A stretch of DNA of 64,000 bases from JBFGFX01 sp965232455 (GCA_965232455.1 OZ246981.1:3782001-3846000); one strand, 5' to 3'. Shown: positions 8,459-17,566, numbered from the stretch's first letter. Translations and numbers: made by a program. The notes: generated from the letters alone by a model not told the origin.

Positions 8459-9244
8459 TCAGCCCGAATCGGGCCCGTCGGTGCGTGCAGCAAATGCAGC
8501 CGCAAGCATCTTGCGCCGCAAATAGGCGTGCACTTCGAGCAGCGGCAGTTCTTTCGGGCAAACGTCCTCGCAGGCCATCAAACCGAGACAGCCGAATACG
8601 CCGTTGTCGTTGGAAATCACCTCGAACCATTCGGCGTCGCTGCGCGAGTCGCGCGGATCCATCGTGAAGCGCGCGATTCGATTCAGCCCCGCCGGACCGA
8701 AAAACTCGGCGTTCAGATTGGCGACGCCGCAAGATGCGACGCAACACCCGCACTCGATGCAACGATCGCCCTCGTAGATCGCCTGCGCGAGATCGTCGTC
8801 CATTCGTTCTTCCGTTGCCGCCGGGTCGAAACCGCGTTTCGCCTGTATCCAGGCTTCGGTTCTTTCGACCATCTCGCGAAACCACGTTCCGGTATCGACG
8901 GACAGATCGCCGACCAGCTTGAAAACCGGCAACGGATGCAGCTGTATCTCGTCCGGCAGGTCCGCGGTCAAGCTGCGGCAGCCGAGCATGGGGCGCCCGT
9001 TAACCATCATGCCGCAGGAGCCGCACACGGCCGACCGGCACGCAAAATCAAACTGCAGGCTTGGGTCCTGCGTCTCCCGGATCTGGTTCAGCGCGATATA
9101 CAGAGTCATGTAAGGCGTTTCATCGAGCTCGAAACTCTGCATGTGCGGTACCGAATCGGGATCCTCCGGGTTGTAACGGAAGATCTCGAAACACAACCGC
9201 CGCGCCGCCTGAGACTCGCCGGACTTCACCGCTGATCCGCCCAT
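8459..9244 (-). CDS. frdB: Fumarate reductase / succinate dehydrogenase iron-sulfur subunit
   Basis: Electron-transfer subunit (261 aa) linking the cytochrome b to the flavoprotein. Cluster motifs are in the usual order: [2Fe-2S] CRSAVCGSCG with a later Cys (MLGC), [4Fe-4S] CIECGCCVASC, and the [3Fe-4S]/[4Fe-4S] region CLGLMACEDVCPKEL. The proline normally following the last Cys of the second motif is absent (CGVANL). The start at 9244 overlaps the end of frdA by 19 bases; the frame is open further upstream but that reading is antiparallel shadow of frdA. Gene order frdC-frdA-frdB is that of the Wolinella-type menaquinol:fumarate reductase. Confidence 0.93.
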   Translation of the reverse strand: MGGSAVKSGESQAARRLCFEIFRYNPEDPDSVPHMQSFELDETPYMTLYIALNQIRETQDPSLQFDFACRSAVCGSCGMMVNGRPMLGCRSLTADLPDEIQLHPLPVFKLVGDLSVDTGTWFREMVERTEAWIQAKRGFDPAATEERMDDDLAQAIYEGDRCIECGCCVASCGVANLNAEFFGPAGLNRIARFTMDPRDSRSDAEWFEVISNDNGVFGCLGLMACEDVCPKELPLLEVHAYLRRKMLAAAFAARTDGPDSG

Positions 9245-11172
9245 TCGCCCCGACGTACTCTGCTGCCCATCGGTTCCTTTGTCTGTCGCCGGCCGCTCCT
9301 GATCTGCCGCTCGAGCACGCGGGCGTTGTACTCGGCGATTGATGCTTGCATTTCGATGCGCTTGTCGCTGCCGTATCCACGAGACCCGGGCGGCAGGTCG
9401 AGCAAACCTACCGGCTCGTAGCTGAAATCGGGCTCCGCCGCGTCGGCGGACCATCGAACCAGCGTCCGGTTCAGCCATTCACGGTCGTTGCGCAAAGGGT
9501 AGTCGGTTCGATAGTGAGCCCCGCGGCTCTCCGTTCGCGCCAAGGCACCCAATGCCGTCACCAGCGCCAGACGCAACATGTTGTCCAGCCTCAAAGCGAA
9601 CGACAGTTCGGGATTCATGCCGGGTGCTTTCGAGCGCAGCACGGCCTTGCGGCAGTCGTCGCGGAGCGCGGACAGTTCCTCCACGGCCTGCGTCATTTCG
9701 TCGCCGGTCCTGAAAATGCCGACCCTGTTTATCATCGACCTGGCCATGGCGTCGCGGATGTCGAAAACGCTCGGGCCGGACCCGGACCGATCAAGCCAGT
9801 CCCGCGCCCGGCGATCCGCGCGTGCTTTGGCCTCAAACGCCAGGCCGGTATGCACATCGACGCTGCTCGCCCGCGCAAACGCGGCAACACGCCGCCCGAC
9901 CAGGCGTCCGGCAACGAGCGTCTCCGCGAGGCTGTTTCCGCCGAGACGGTTGAAGCCGTGCATGTCCCAGCAGGCCGCTTCTCCCGCGGCGAACAGCCCG
10001 ACCATGCCGTAAGCCTCGCCGTCTTTGTTCACCCGCACGCCGCCCATCGAATAGTGTTGCTCGGGGCGCACCGGTATCAAGTCGTGAGCGGGGTCCAGTC
10101 CGGCAAAGTCGCGACACAGTTCGCCCACCTCGCGCAACTTGGTCGCCAGATGCTTTTCACCGAGATGCCGGATGTCCAGCCAGAGATGCTGCCCGGCTGG
10201 CGAGTCCACCCCCTTTCCGTCACGGATACACTGAACCATGTGCCGGCAAACGACATCGCGGCTGGCGAGTTCCTGCTTGTCCGGCTCGGCATCGAGCATG
10301 AAGCGGTCCAGATTCTTGTCCAACAGATAGCCGCCATCGCCGCGACTTCCCTCGGTTATCAGGATGCCGCTCGGCACAAGCGCCGTGGGATGAAACTGCA
10401 CGGCTTCCATGTTGCCGAGGGGTACGACACCGGTATTCAACGCAATCGCCGCGCCCATGCCCTCGTTAATCATCGCATTGGTCGAGTACTGGCCGTAGAT
10501 ACGGCCGTAACCGCCGGTTGCAATCACCGTGGCTTTAGCCACGACCACAAAGTGCTTTCCGGTTCTGAGGCAGCGCGCGACGGCGCCCCAGCATCGGTTG
10601 CCATCGTGGATCAGCTCTACCGCTTCGGCGCGGTCCCGCACCGTGACGCCGAGCCTGGCGACCTCGCCATCCACAGCGTAAAGCGCGGCATGACCGGTAC
10701 CGGCAGCGGCATAACACGCTCGCCATTTTGTCGTTCCGCCGAAGTCGCGGTGCATTATCAGGCCGTCATTCTCCGCCCGCTCGTCGATTTCGACGCGCCT
10801 GCCCTTGATGAAGTAGCTATTGCGCCCGCCGCGAACCCGTGTCCACGGCACACCGAAATGCGCCAGCTCGCGGACCGCGACCGGCGCTTCGTCGGCGAAT
10901 ATTTGTGCAACTTCCTGGTCTGCGCCCCAATCCGACCCGCGCACGGTGTCGAGAAAGTGCAGCGTCGGGTTGTCCCCTTCGGATTCGGCGCAGTTGCCGA
11001 GCGCCGCCTGCATGCCGCCCTGTGCCGCACAGCTGTGACTGCGTCTCGGCGGCACGAGCGACAAGATCAGCACGTCATGGCCCGCCGCGGCCGCCTCGAT
11101 CGCGCACCGTTCTCCCGCAAGGCCGCCGCCGATCACGAGAACGTCGGTCGCCTGCAATACCGATTCGCTCAC
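9226..11172 (-). CDS. frdA: Fumarate reductase / succinate dehydrogenase flavoprotein subunit
   Basis: Catalytic flavoprotein (648 aa) interconverting fumarate and succinate on the cytoplasmic side of the membrane. It has a dinucleotide-binding GGGLAGE motif, the covalent-FAD site RRSHSCAAQGG (His46), the substrate/capping-domain segment HRDFGGTTK, QFHPTAL, and the catalytic-loop region TEGSRGDGG, plus HYSMGGVRV near the C-terminal part. The start is the GTG at 11172, which overlaps the frdC stop (GTGA) and is preceded by GGAGGAGGG; upstream in-frame sequence is frdC read in another frame. Covalent FAD and the partner subunit type support a quinone-linked enzyme rather than a soluble fumarate reductase. 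Direction in vivo (fumarate reduction or succinate oxidation) cannot be read from sequence. Confidence 0.95.
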   Translation of the reverse strand: MSESVLQATDVLVIGGGLAGERCAIEAAAAGHDVLILSLVPPRRSHSCAAQGGMQAALGNCAESEGDNPTLHFLDTVRGSDWGADQEVAQIFADEAPVAVRELAHFGVPWTRVRGGRNSYFIKGRRVEIDERAENDGLIMHRDFGGTTKWRACYAAAGTGHAALYAVDGEVARLGVTVRDRAEAVELIHDGNRCWGAVARCLRTGKHFVVVAKATVIATGGYGRIYGQYSTNAMINEGMGAAIALNTGVVPLGNMEAVQFHPTALVPSGILITEGSRGDGGYLLDKNLDRFMLDAEPDKQELASRDVVCRHMVQCIRDGKGVDSPAGQHLWLDIRHLGEKHLATKLREVGELCRDFAGLDPAHDLIPVRPEQHYSMGGVRVNKDGEAYGMVGLFAAGEAACWDMHGFNRLGGNSLAETLVAGRLVGRRVAAFARASSVDVHTGLAFEAKARADRRARDWLDRSGSGPSVFDIRDAMARSMINRVGIFRTGDEMTQAVEELSALRDDCRKAVLRSKAPGMNPELSFALRLDNMLRLALVTALGALARTESRGAHYRTDYPLRNDREWLNRTLVRWSADAAEPDFSYEPVGLLDLPPGSRGYGSDKRIEMQASIAEYNARVLERQIRSGRRQTKEPMGSRVRRGEWADQR

Positions 11173-11945
11173 GGCCCTCCTCCAGCGAGCGCGGCCAACG
11201 GCGGCGGTATCAGCCCGGCCATCACGGCCAGCGTGAGCGCACCGACTCCGAGCATCGACCAGAGAACGACATGCTCGAACGCTCGAAGTGTCCGCCGCGA
11301 AAGACGCGATCCGACGCCCCATTTGACGGCCAGCCGATAGAGTCCCACAGCCGTATGAAACGCGACGCAGATCGTCAGCACAGCGTATAACAGCCAGAGA
11401 CCTGCCTGCTCGCGCTCGAGCGTCGTACGGGCCTCTATGCCGATCCGGTCGCCGAACAGCGGCGTAAATACGTCGATGGTGATCAAGACAAGGTGAAAGC
11501 TGCCGAGCACCAGCGTGATCATTCCGGTGCGCACCTGCCAAATCCACAGAATCGAATCCCCGTGCGGTCGATAGGCCGGGATCTTCCCATGCCCGACTGG
11601 CCATCCGCGGCCGGAGGTTCGCAGACGCTTCGCCAGTCGAATCATCCGTCGGCGCTCGCGCAGCTTCGCGGGAATTTTGCGGCTGGCGAACGCGGCGTGG
11701 ATCAGGAACAGGGCGAAAATGACGACAACCGTGGGCTGGGCTATGTAATAGTCCTCCAGGACGGTCGCAACCCGGTCGAATCCCCGCGCTCCGGTCAGAA
11801 TGGAACCAACGAGGATCGTGTGGCCAAACATGAAAATCGCCAGGCCAAGACCGCTGGCGCCGCTCAGGATCTCATACGCAAGCTGACGACGGCCCTCACC
11901 CGCCGGCAAGTGATGCACCTCGGCAACCCGGTGTAGAGCGTTCAT
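11169..11945 (-). CDS. frdC: Diheme cytochrome b subunit of fumarate reductase (type B QFR/SQR)
   Basis: Membrane anchor (258 aa, five hydrophobic helices) that binds two b hemes and the quinone site. Four helix-borne histidines fit the diheme pattern of Wolinella FrdC: His42 (FGHTIL), His83 (LIHAAFASRK), His151 (SFHLVLIT) and His197 (AFHTAVGLYRL). The conserved segment HGDSILWIWQVRTG precedes the third ligand helix. Enzymes with this single large diheme anchor usually work with low-potential quinones. It begins 43 bases after the NapC-type gene and overlaps frdA by 4 bases. Confidence 0.92.
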   Translation of the reverse strand: MNALHRVAEVHHLPAGEGRRQLAYEILSGASGLGLAIFMFGHTILVGSILTGARGFDRVATVLEDYYIAQPTVVVIFALFLIHAAFASRKIPAKLRERRRMIRLAKRLRTSGRGWPVGHGKIPAYRPHGDSILWIWQVRTGMITLVLGSFHLVLITIDVFTPLFGDRIGIEARTTLEREQAGLWLLYAVLTICVAFHTAVGLYRLAVKWGVGSRLSRRTLRAFEHVVLWSMLGVGALTLAVMAGLIPPPLAALAGGGP

Positions 11946-11988
11946 TGGCGCCTGGGCATTCCGTGCTTTGTCTGAAGGGAATCAGCGG

Positions 11989-12612
11989 CTAATCGTCCGA
12001 GAACTCCTCGTCGAGGCGCTCGAGTATGGCCTCGCTGCCTTCTGGAAGCTTGTGCACGATACCGTAATGACAGTCGATGCAGGTCTGGCCGTTGTCGGCC
12101 GCCTGGCTGTGACGCCTGGCCGTCCTGCGTTCCTGGGCTTCGAGATCCATCGCATCGAGCGTATGACAGCTGCGACAGAACTTCGAGTCGTCTTCCTTGT
12201 ATTCCCGCCAAACGATCTCGGCCATTTCGGCTCGATGCGATTCGTACTTCTCCTGCGTATCGAGCTTGCCCATCAGCTCCGGGATGATGTCGAAGGACAC
12301 CACGAATTTCGTCCAGACGAGATCGAACCAGTTATCGTGCGGCAAATGGCAATCGGCACATTCGGCGCGCACGCCAGACAGGTTTCGAAAGTGAGTCGAC
12401 GCCTCGTATTCGGGTCGTATGAAAGCATCGTGCGAATGACACACGTAGCAGAATTCCGTCGTGCTGGTCTCGTGCAGGACATAGTTCATCGACCCGAGGG
12501 CGGCAGCCCCAAGTGCGAACGCGATGAATGCGCCAAGCGGAATACCTAGAAGCCATTTCGACGCGGGTCTACGCCACAGCCTGGACGCCGGCTTCGGTTG
12601 TTCTTCCGTCAT
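11989..12612 (-). CDS. NapC/NirT/CymA-family tetraheme c-type cytochrome
   Basis: Membrane-anchored quinol dehydrogenase (207 aa) that passes electrons from quinol to periplasmic carriers. One N-terminal transmembrane helix (about residues 20-41) is followed by a periplasmic domain with exactly four CxxCH heme motifs starting at Cys55, Cys85, Cys146 and Cys178. This matches the size and heme count of CymA/NapC. It sits immediately upstream of frdCAB on the same strand, and about 2.7 kb from a divergent mtrCAB-like set, so it is the obvious candidate to feed that conduit. The context does not exclude a partnership with another periplasmic reductase encoded elsewhere. Confidence 0.95.
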   Translation of the reverse strand: MTEEQPKPASRLWRRPASKWLLGIPLGAFIAFALGAAALGSMNYVLHETSTTEFCYVCHSHDAFIRPEYEASTHFRNLSGVRAECADCHLPHDNWFDLVWTKFVVSFDIIPELMGKLDTQEKYESHRAEMAEIVWREYKEDDSKFCRSCHTLDAMDLEAQERRTARRHSQAADNGQTCIDCHYGIVHKLPEGSEAILERLDEEFSDD

Positions 12613-12714
12613 GTTGTTACTCTCCTAAAGCCGAAAGCGTGCTCGCGAACGGCGCCAAGTGTCCTAATTTCGGAACTCCCTGTCGTTCAGTGTCGTCGCC
12701 GGCCGAACAAAAAA

Positions 12715-14031
12715 CTATCGTGGATTCACGCAATCGGCTGGTTTAGCATTCTGCGCAGGAAGGATCGCGTTTTCCGCGGCGATCCTGCCGCGCATCTGCT
12801 CGCGCAGCGTGTTAACGCCGCTAAAAAACTCGCGCATCATCATGACCCACAGGTAACAGCCGCTTTCCGTTAGCGTCAAACGCCCGCCCGAGCGGCGAAC
12901 GGCCCCGATCGTTCGGAGCGCCATGAGTTCGGGCCAGAGACCCCGTTGAAACCGGCCCTGGAACCGTCGGTCGGCCGTCGCCGTGTCCAGCGCGCCGCTG
13001 AAAAGCTGCATGAGCAGAAAATACCGCATCTGATCACGCACCGTCATATCGCGGCGACACACGGTTCCGGTTTTGCCTGCTTCGATCAGGCGTTTGTAGT
13101 GATTGATCGAAAAGCTGCTCGCATAGAGTCCGCCATCCAGATAGCTGAATGCGCCGCTCCCCAGGCCGAGGTACTCCTCCCGTTCCACGATGTATTCGTC
13201 GAACATGCCGGGTTTCCGCGAAAAGCACCAGGCAGAGGCCCGTTTGTACCCGGCGCCCAACATGCGCTCCGCGATAATCTCGTAAAGCCGGCGCTCGCGG
13301 GAATAGTCCACGATGCCGACCGTTCGCTGCATTCGCTTGCGGGTACTTTGTGCACCCATGAGCGGATAAAACGACGCTTGATCCACGCCGATCTCATCGA
13401 TCAGGATGTCCAGATCCCTGCGCAGCGAGGCTTCCGTTTGTTTCGGGAAGTTAAAGATCAGATCGACGTTCAGCGTATCGAAAACTCCCTCCGCACGCCG
13501 CAGGCGCTTCTGGATACGACTACCGCTGCCGTATTTTTCGTAACGCTGCATTTGCCGAAGCAAGTCGTCATCAAAACTCTGTACGCCAACCGAGAGACGC
13601 GTGACACCGGCATCCCGAAGGCGCATGAGACCGTCGTGCTCGAGGTCGTCGGGATTGGTCTCTACCGAGAGGCTGCCCAGGGCATGCCGGTCTCGCAGCA
13701 GTTCAAGCGTCCTGATCAACTCGTCCGGCATCACGGTGGGCGTGCCGCCGCCGACGTAGAGCTCGTCGAATCGATACCCTCTGCTGCTGACGAGTTCGAT
13801 CTCGCGGCGTAGCGCCTCGAAGTACTCCTGAGCCGCATTTCGCTTGAATTCAACCCGATGGAACGAACAAAAAGGGCACAGAACGACGCAGTATGGGATG
13901 TGCAGATACAGCAGATAGGAACGATCGGACGCCGGCGCCGGCAAATCGGTGCCGGTGGGCGACTCGGTGAGGCTCAGCACCTGCCGGTTGACGCCGCGAA
14001 GCATTCTGGTAATGAGCGCGTCGATGTTCAC
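12715..14031 (-). CDS. Radical SAM protein, HemN/HemW-like coproporphyrinogen oxidase family
   Basis: Radical S-adenosylmethionine protein (438 aa) of the oxygen-independent coproporphyrinogen III oxidase superfamily. The [4Fe-4S]-binding CxxxCxxC motif is Cys48, Cys52 and Cys55 in HIPYCVVLCPFCSF. The residue two after the last Cys is Phe, as in HemW, not the fourth Cys of true HemN. Other family motifs are YVGGGTPTVMP, SVETNPDD, RLSVGVQSFDD and NVDLIFNFPKQTE, with a C-terminal HemN-like domain (GSGAFSYLDGG). It could be an anaerobic heme-synthesis enzyme, a heme chaperone, or a heme-degrading relative of ChuW/HutW. Its position among genes for a heme-rich respiratory chain favours a role in heme supply. 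Confidence 0.88.
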   Translation of the reverse strand: MNIDALITRMLRGVNRQVLSLTESPTGTDLPAPASDRSYLLYLHIPYCVVLCPFCSFHRVEFKRNAAQEYFEALRREIELVSSRGYRFDELYVGGGTPTVMPDELIRTLELLRDRHALGSLSVETNPDDLEHDGLMRLRDAGVTRLSVGVQSFDDDLLRQMQRYEKYGSGSRIQKRLRRAEGVFDTLNVDLIFNFPKQTEASLRRDLDILIDEIGVDQASFYPLMGAQSTRKRMQRTVGIVDYSRERRLYEIIAERMLGAGYKRASAWCFSRKPGMFDEYIVEREEYLGLGSGAFSYLDGGLYASSFSINHYKRLIEAGKTGTVCRRDMTVRDQMRYFLLMQLFSGALDTATADRRFQGRFQRGLWPELMALRTIGAVRRSGGRLTLTESGCYLWVMMMREFFSGVNTLREQMRGRIAAENAILPAQNAKPADCVNPR

Positions 14032-14061
14032 GGTTGGGAACTCGTTATCCCAAAGCGTCGG

Positions 14062-14424
14062 TCAGGGCGCAAACAGTGGCCCGATATCGGAGTAGATCTT
14101 GTACCTGGCGATGAGACCGCCATCGAACTCGAACACGTTGACGAACGGCAGCGTGATCTCGCTCGTGTCGTGCCGGGTATAGGTCGCCTCGCCCTCGCAG
14201 ACCAGGGTTTCTCCCTCTGAAAGCGCCTGATGCAACGTGTGCCGCAGGCCGGCGATGGAGTCGAAAAAACCGCTGACTGCCTGCCTGATTTCTTCGCGGC
14301 CGGCGGCCGGCGCCGCCGAACCGAAACGGAACACCGCGTCCTCCGTCAGAAACCCGACGAAACGCTCGGTGTCCATATCGTCGATGGCCGCAAACAGTTC
14401 GACCAAGAGCGCGTCTTGTGTCAT
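14062..14424 (-). CDS. SnoaL/NTF2-like small protein
   Basis: A 120-aa protein with the alpha+beta cone fold of the NTF2/SnoaL superfamily: an N-terminal helix (LVELFAAIDDMDTERFVGFL), TEDAVFRFG, a central GREEIRQAVSGFF helix and the strand pair ending in NVFEFDGGLIARYKIYSD. Such proteins include polyketide cyclases, isomerases and ligand-binding proteins, so no reaction can be assigned. It lies 6 bases after the diheme cytochrome gene and 30 bases before the radical SAM gene, suggesting one transcript. Confidence 0.8.
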   Translation of the reverse strand: MTQDALLVELFAAIDDMDTERFVGFLTEDAVFRFGSAAPAAGREEIRQAVSGFFDSIAGLRHTLHQALSEGETLVCEGEATYTRHDTSEITLPFVNVFEFDGGLIARYKIYSDIGPLFAP

Positions 14425-14430
14425 TAGCGG

Positions 14431-15039
14431 CTACTGCTGGCTCGCGTAGTAGTGCAGGAGCGCCTGAACGTCGTCCGCGCTCAGCGCATCCATCTTGTCT
14501 TTCATCCGCTTGGGCTGTTCGCGGGCGCCGGACGCGTATTCCTCGAACGTCGTCTCGAGATACCCCATCCACTGACCGGCGAGTATGCCCGCCTCGTCTT
14601 CGGGATTCGAGCCGCCGTCCGTATGGCAGCGGGCGCATTCGCTATCGTGCACGGCCTTTCCCGCCGCCGCGAGCGCGGCATCGAATTCTTGCTGCGCGGG
14701 AACGAACGGCAGCGCTGCGTAGTGTTCGGCGATCGCCTCGATGTCGTCGTCGCTCAACGCCTTGGCAATCTCGCACATCGTCGTCGCGGCGCGGCTCGTG
14801 TCGCCCTGTCGGAAGTCGCTCAGCGCACAGGGCCGGGCTTCGTCACGGTAGTTGTACAACGCGTCCGAGTGCACAAACGCGTCGACGCCGGCGATGGTGG
14901 GCATGTCGGTCCACTGGCTGACGCCGTTGTCACCATGACACCCGTTGCACGATTCAACGATGGCATCGATATCGGCCGCGGCAGCCGCGCTGAAAATGAT
15001 CAAGCCAATTGCGGCAATACCTAACTCGAAATGTTTCAT
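14431..15039 (-). CDS. Periplasmic diheme c-type cytochrome (c4/c553-like)
   Basis: Secreted electron carrier (202 aa) with a cleavable signal peptide (MKHFELGIAAIGLIIFSAAA) and two cytochrome c domains, each with one CxxCH: CNGCH (Cys31) and CARCH (Cys135). Conserved Met residues downstream of each motif (MPTIAG; KMDALS) are plausible distal ligands. The two-domain layout resembles cytochrome c4. It is the first gene of the minus-strand run leading to napC-like and frdCAB and diverges from the mtrCAB-like genes, so it could shuttle electrons between the inner-membrane quinol dehydrogenase and the outer-membrane conduit. AGGA lies 7 bases before the ATG. Confidence 0.9.
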   Translation of the reverse strand: MKHFELGIAAIGLIIFSAAAAADIDAIVESCNGCHGDNGVSQWTDMPTIAGVDAFVHSDALYNYRDEARPCALSDFRQGDTSRAATTMCEIAKALSDDDIEAIAEHYAALPFVPAQQEFDAALAAAGKAVHDSECARCHTDGGSNPEDEAGILAGQWMGYLETTFEEYASGAREQPKRMKDKMDALSADDVQALLHYYASQQ

Positions 15040-15280
15040 GGCGAATCCTGCGTGCTTTGCCCTGCGGGCATCGTCAATCCAATTCGTTTACGAAATCGTA
15101 ATCTTCAACGTGCATTGTCTCCTCATCATAGCCTGTTTCGACATGAGTAGAGGCCACTCGGGAGCATAGGTATTTGCCGAAGTGAGAAACGACGCGCGCA
15201 TCTGGTAAAAAGTTGTACTCAGTCTAAATCCCTCTCGTGTCGACATGGGGGCACGGCGACAAAACAAGAGGAAAAACCGA
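15040..15280. promoter_or_regulatory. Divergent intergenic region between cytochrome operons
   Basis: This 241-bp gap must carry promoters for both the diheme cytochrome run (minus) and the decaheme conduit (plus). It is more AT-rich than its flanks. A short inverted repeat TTCGT-TT-ACGAA (15083-15094) is the only symmetric element I found. I see no convincing FNR or Crp box. A good ribosome-binding site (AGAGGAAA) sits about 8 bases before the ATG at 15281. Confidence 0.5.
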
Positions 15281-17545
15281 ATGGGCGACATGGGCGGAAG
15301 GCTTTTACGATTGTGTACGCTGCTTGCCGCGGCGTCTTTGTTATGGGCATGTGACGGTGACAACGGTGCCGACGGCGCCCCCGGCCCTGCCGGTCCCCCG
15401 GGCCCGGCCGGTCCTCCCGGACAGCCCGGACCCAGCGGCGGCGTGCCGGTTTCTTCGGCGGAGCGCATCAACGTCGAGTTTTCCGCCGTTACCGTGCCGG
15501 CCGGCGGCGGCGCGCCGACCGTGGAGCTCACGCTCACCAATGACCTCAACCAAGGACTGACCGGCTTGCCGGCCGCCAACATCCGTTTCATCGTCGCCCA
15601 GCTCACCCCCGGCACGGAAGGCGGCTCCAGCGAATGGCAGTCCTACATCTCGCGCGACAGCGCGGGTATACCGAACGCACAGGCAACCACCGAAACGGCG
15701 ACCGCCGGCACCTACGTCGACAACGGCGACGGCAGCTACACCTACACGTTTGCGCAGGCCCTGACCGCTTATACGGCAGCGCCTACTTACGACGAGACCA
15801 AAACTCATCGGGTCGGCATTGAAATCCGCACCAATTCCGGCGGCTTCCTGCCCGAGAACATTCCCGCCAACAACGCCCCTTACGATTTCGTCCCTGCGGG
15901 CGGCGCGCCGACCTTCTCCCGCGCGATCGTCGACAACGACACCTGCAACGCCTGTCACGACAACCTCGAATTCCACGGCGAGGCGCGCTTCGACATCGGT
16001 TACTGCGTGCAATGTCACAACCCGCACTCGATCGACGGCGACACGGTCAACGAGCCCTGGGGCGGGTCGGTGGACATGGTGACGATGATTCACAAACTCC
16101 ACTACGGCGTGGAACTCACCAACGGCTACAGCGTTGTCGGCTTCGGCGGGACATTACACGACTATTCCGACGTCGTGTTCCCTCAGGACGTGCGCAACTG
16201 CCAGACCTGCCACGAAGAGTCGGACACGAACACACCAGAAGCCAGCAACTGGCGCGAGGTGGCCAACCGGACCGCCTGCGGTTCTTGTCACGACGACATC
16301 GACTGGGAGAACGGCGGACACGGCGGCGTTTCGTTCTTCGACGACATGCAATGCCTCGATTGCCACGGACCGACCGCCACGGTCAACAACGGCGAGGTCC
16401 AGACGCCGGCCGCTCACGCGATTCCGGAGCTGATCGAAAGCGGCAAGTTTCAGTTCAACATCCTGAGCATCACGAACACGGCCGTCGGTGAAAACCCGAT
16501 CATCGAGTTTTCGGTGACCGATCCGACCAACGGCGACGCACCCTACAACATCCAAACCGATACACCGTTCACCACCTGCGCCGCCGGCGCAAGCCGGCTT
16601 GCGATCAGCCTCAACTGGGATACGGACGACTACACGAACACCGGCAGCGGCAACGATCCGGCGCAGCCGATCGGGATGAACCCGCTGACCGCCTGCGGCG
16701 GCACGTCGACCGACGTCGGCGCTGGCGTATTCAGCGTCACCTCACCGGTCGCGCTGCCGGCCGAAGCCGGCGGCACGCTCGCGGTCACTATTGACGGACA
16801 TCCGGCCGTCGAGATCGACGGCACGTTCGAGCGCATCGCGGTCACTAACGTCGTCGAATACGCGAGCATCACCGATCCGGCGCCCGTGCCGCGACGCGAC
16901 ATCGTCAATATCGACAAGTGCGAAGACTGCCACAACCAGCTTACGGTCCACGGCAACAACCGCACGGACGAACCGCAGGTCTGCGCAACCTGTCACAACC
17001 CGAACGCAACCGACAGCCGGCAGCGTGTGCCGGTCGCCATGCCGACCATGCCGCCGACGGACTGTGTCAACGTCCTGGGCGCGGACGACGTATCGATCGA
17101 CTTCAAGTTCATGATCCACGCGATACACGCGGGCGGGGACGTCGGTGTGCCGTACGAAGTCTGCGGTTTCCGCAACAGCGTGCACGTCTACGACTTCGCC
17201 TATCCCGGAAAACTCGCCAACTGCGAGGGCTGCCACAACCCGGGCACGTATTATCCCGTCGATCCGGCCACGGTACTGGGCACGACGGTGGACGTAGGCG
17301 CCAACCCGTCGATACCGACCGACGACACGGCGATCTCGCCGAACTCGGCCGTGTGCTCGACCTGCCACGTTTCCGACCTGGCCCAGCAGCACATGATCCA
17401 GAACGGCGGAGACTTCGCCGCGGCCAAGGCGGCCGACAGCTCGCTGATTTCGTCGGGCGTGGAAACCTGCCAGCTTTGTCACGGCCCGGGCCGGTCGTCG
17501 GACGTCAGGGAAGTGCATGGAGTCGGCGCGTTCCTCTTCAACTGA
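15281..17545 (+). CDS. OmcA/MtrC-family decaheme c-type cytochrome lipoprotein
   Basis: Outer-surface multiheme cytochrome (754 aa) expected to exchange electrons with minerals, solid acceptors or other cells. A lipoprotein signal ends at Cys24 (LLWAC). It is followed by eight uninterrupted Gly-X-Y triplets (about residues 29-53), a collagen-like tether. Exactly ten CxxCH motifs are present: five between about residues 222 and 370, then a heme-free beta-rich stretch, then five more up to about residue 734. This is the split pentaheme plan of the MtrC/OmcA family. The ATG at 15281 has AGAGGAAA upstream; an earlier ATG at 15245 would spoil the signal peptide. It is followed by mtrA-like and mtrB-like genes. 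Confidence 0.94.
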   Translation: MGDMGGRLLRLCTLLAAASLLWACDGDNGADGAPGPAGPPGPAGPPGQPGPSGGVPVSSAERINVEFSAVTVPAGGGAPTVELTLTNDLNQGLTGLPAANIRFIVAQLTPGTEGGSSEWQSYISRDSAGIPNAQATTETATAGTYVDNGDGSYTYTFAQALTAYTAAPTYDETKTHRVGIEIRTNSGGFLPENIPANNAPYDFVPAGGAPTFSRAIVDNDTCNACHDNLEFHGEARFDIGYCVQCHNPHSIDGDTVNEPWGGSVDMVTMIHKLHYGVELTNGYSVVGFGGTLHDYSDVVFPQDVRNCQTCHEESDTNTPEASNWREVANRTACGSCHDDIDWENGGHGGVSFFDDMQCLDCHGPTATVNNGEVQTPAAHAIPELIESGKFQFNILSITNTAVGENPIIEFSVTDPTNGDAPYNIQTDTPFTTCAAGASRLAISLNWDTDDYTNTGSGNDPAQPIGMNPLTACGGTSTDVGAGVFSVTSPVALPAEAGGTLAVTIDGHPAVEIDGTFERIAVTNVVEYASITDPAPVPRRDIVNIDKCEDCHNQLTVHGNNRTDEPQVCATCHNPNATDSRQRVPVAMPTMPPTDCVNVLGADDVSIDFKFMIHAIHAGGDVGVPYEVCGFRNSVHVYDFAYPGKLANCEGCHNPGTYYPVDPATVLGTTVDVGANPSIPTDDTAISPNSAVCSTCHVSDLAQQHMIQNGGDFAAAKAADSSLISSGVETCQLCHGPGRSSDVREVHGVGAFLFN

Positions 17546-17566
17546 GTTGAAGCCGGGACCGCCGCG

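Noticed and set aside
9346..11340. 664-codon plus-strand open frame opposite frdA
   Set aside because: It mirrors frdA codon by codon in a GC-rich region, has no domain-like motif, and frdA itself shows a full set of catalytic motifs.
8459..11945. Calling the complex a standard succinate dehydrogenase (sdhCDAB)
   Set aside because: There is a single large diheme anchor and gene order C-A-B, typical of type B fumarate reductases, with no separate sdhD.
15040..15280. FNR or Crp site in the divergent cytochrome promoter region
   Set aside because: No TTGAT-N4-ATCAA or TGTGA-N6-TCACA-like dyad could be found; only a short TTCGT/ACGAA repeat.
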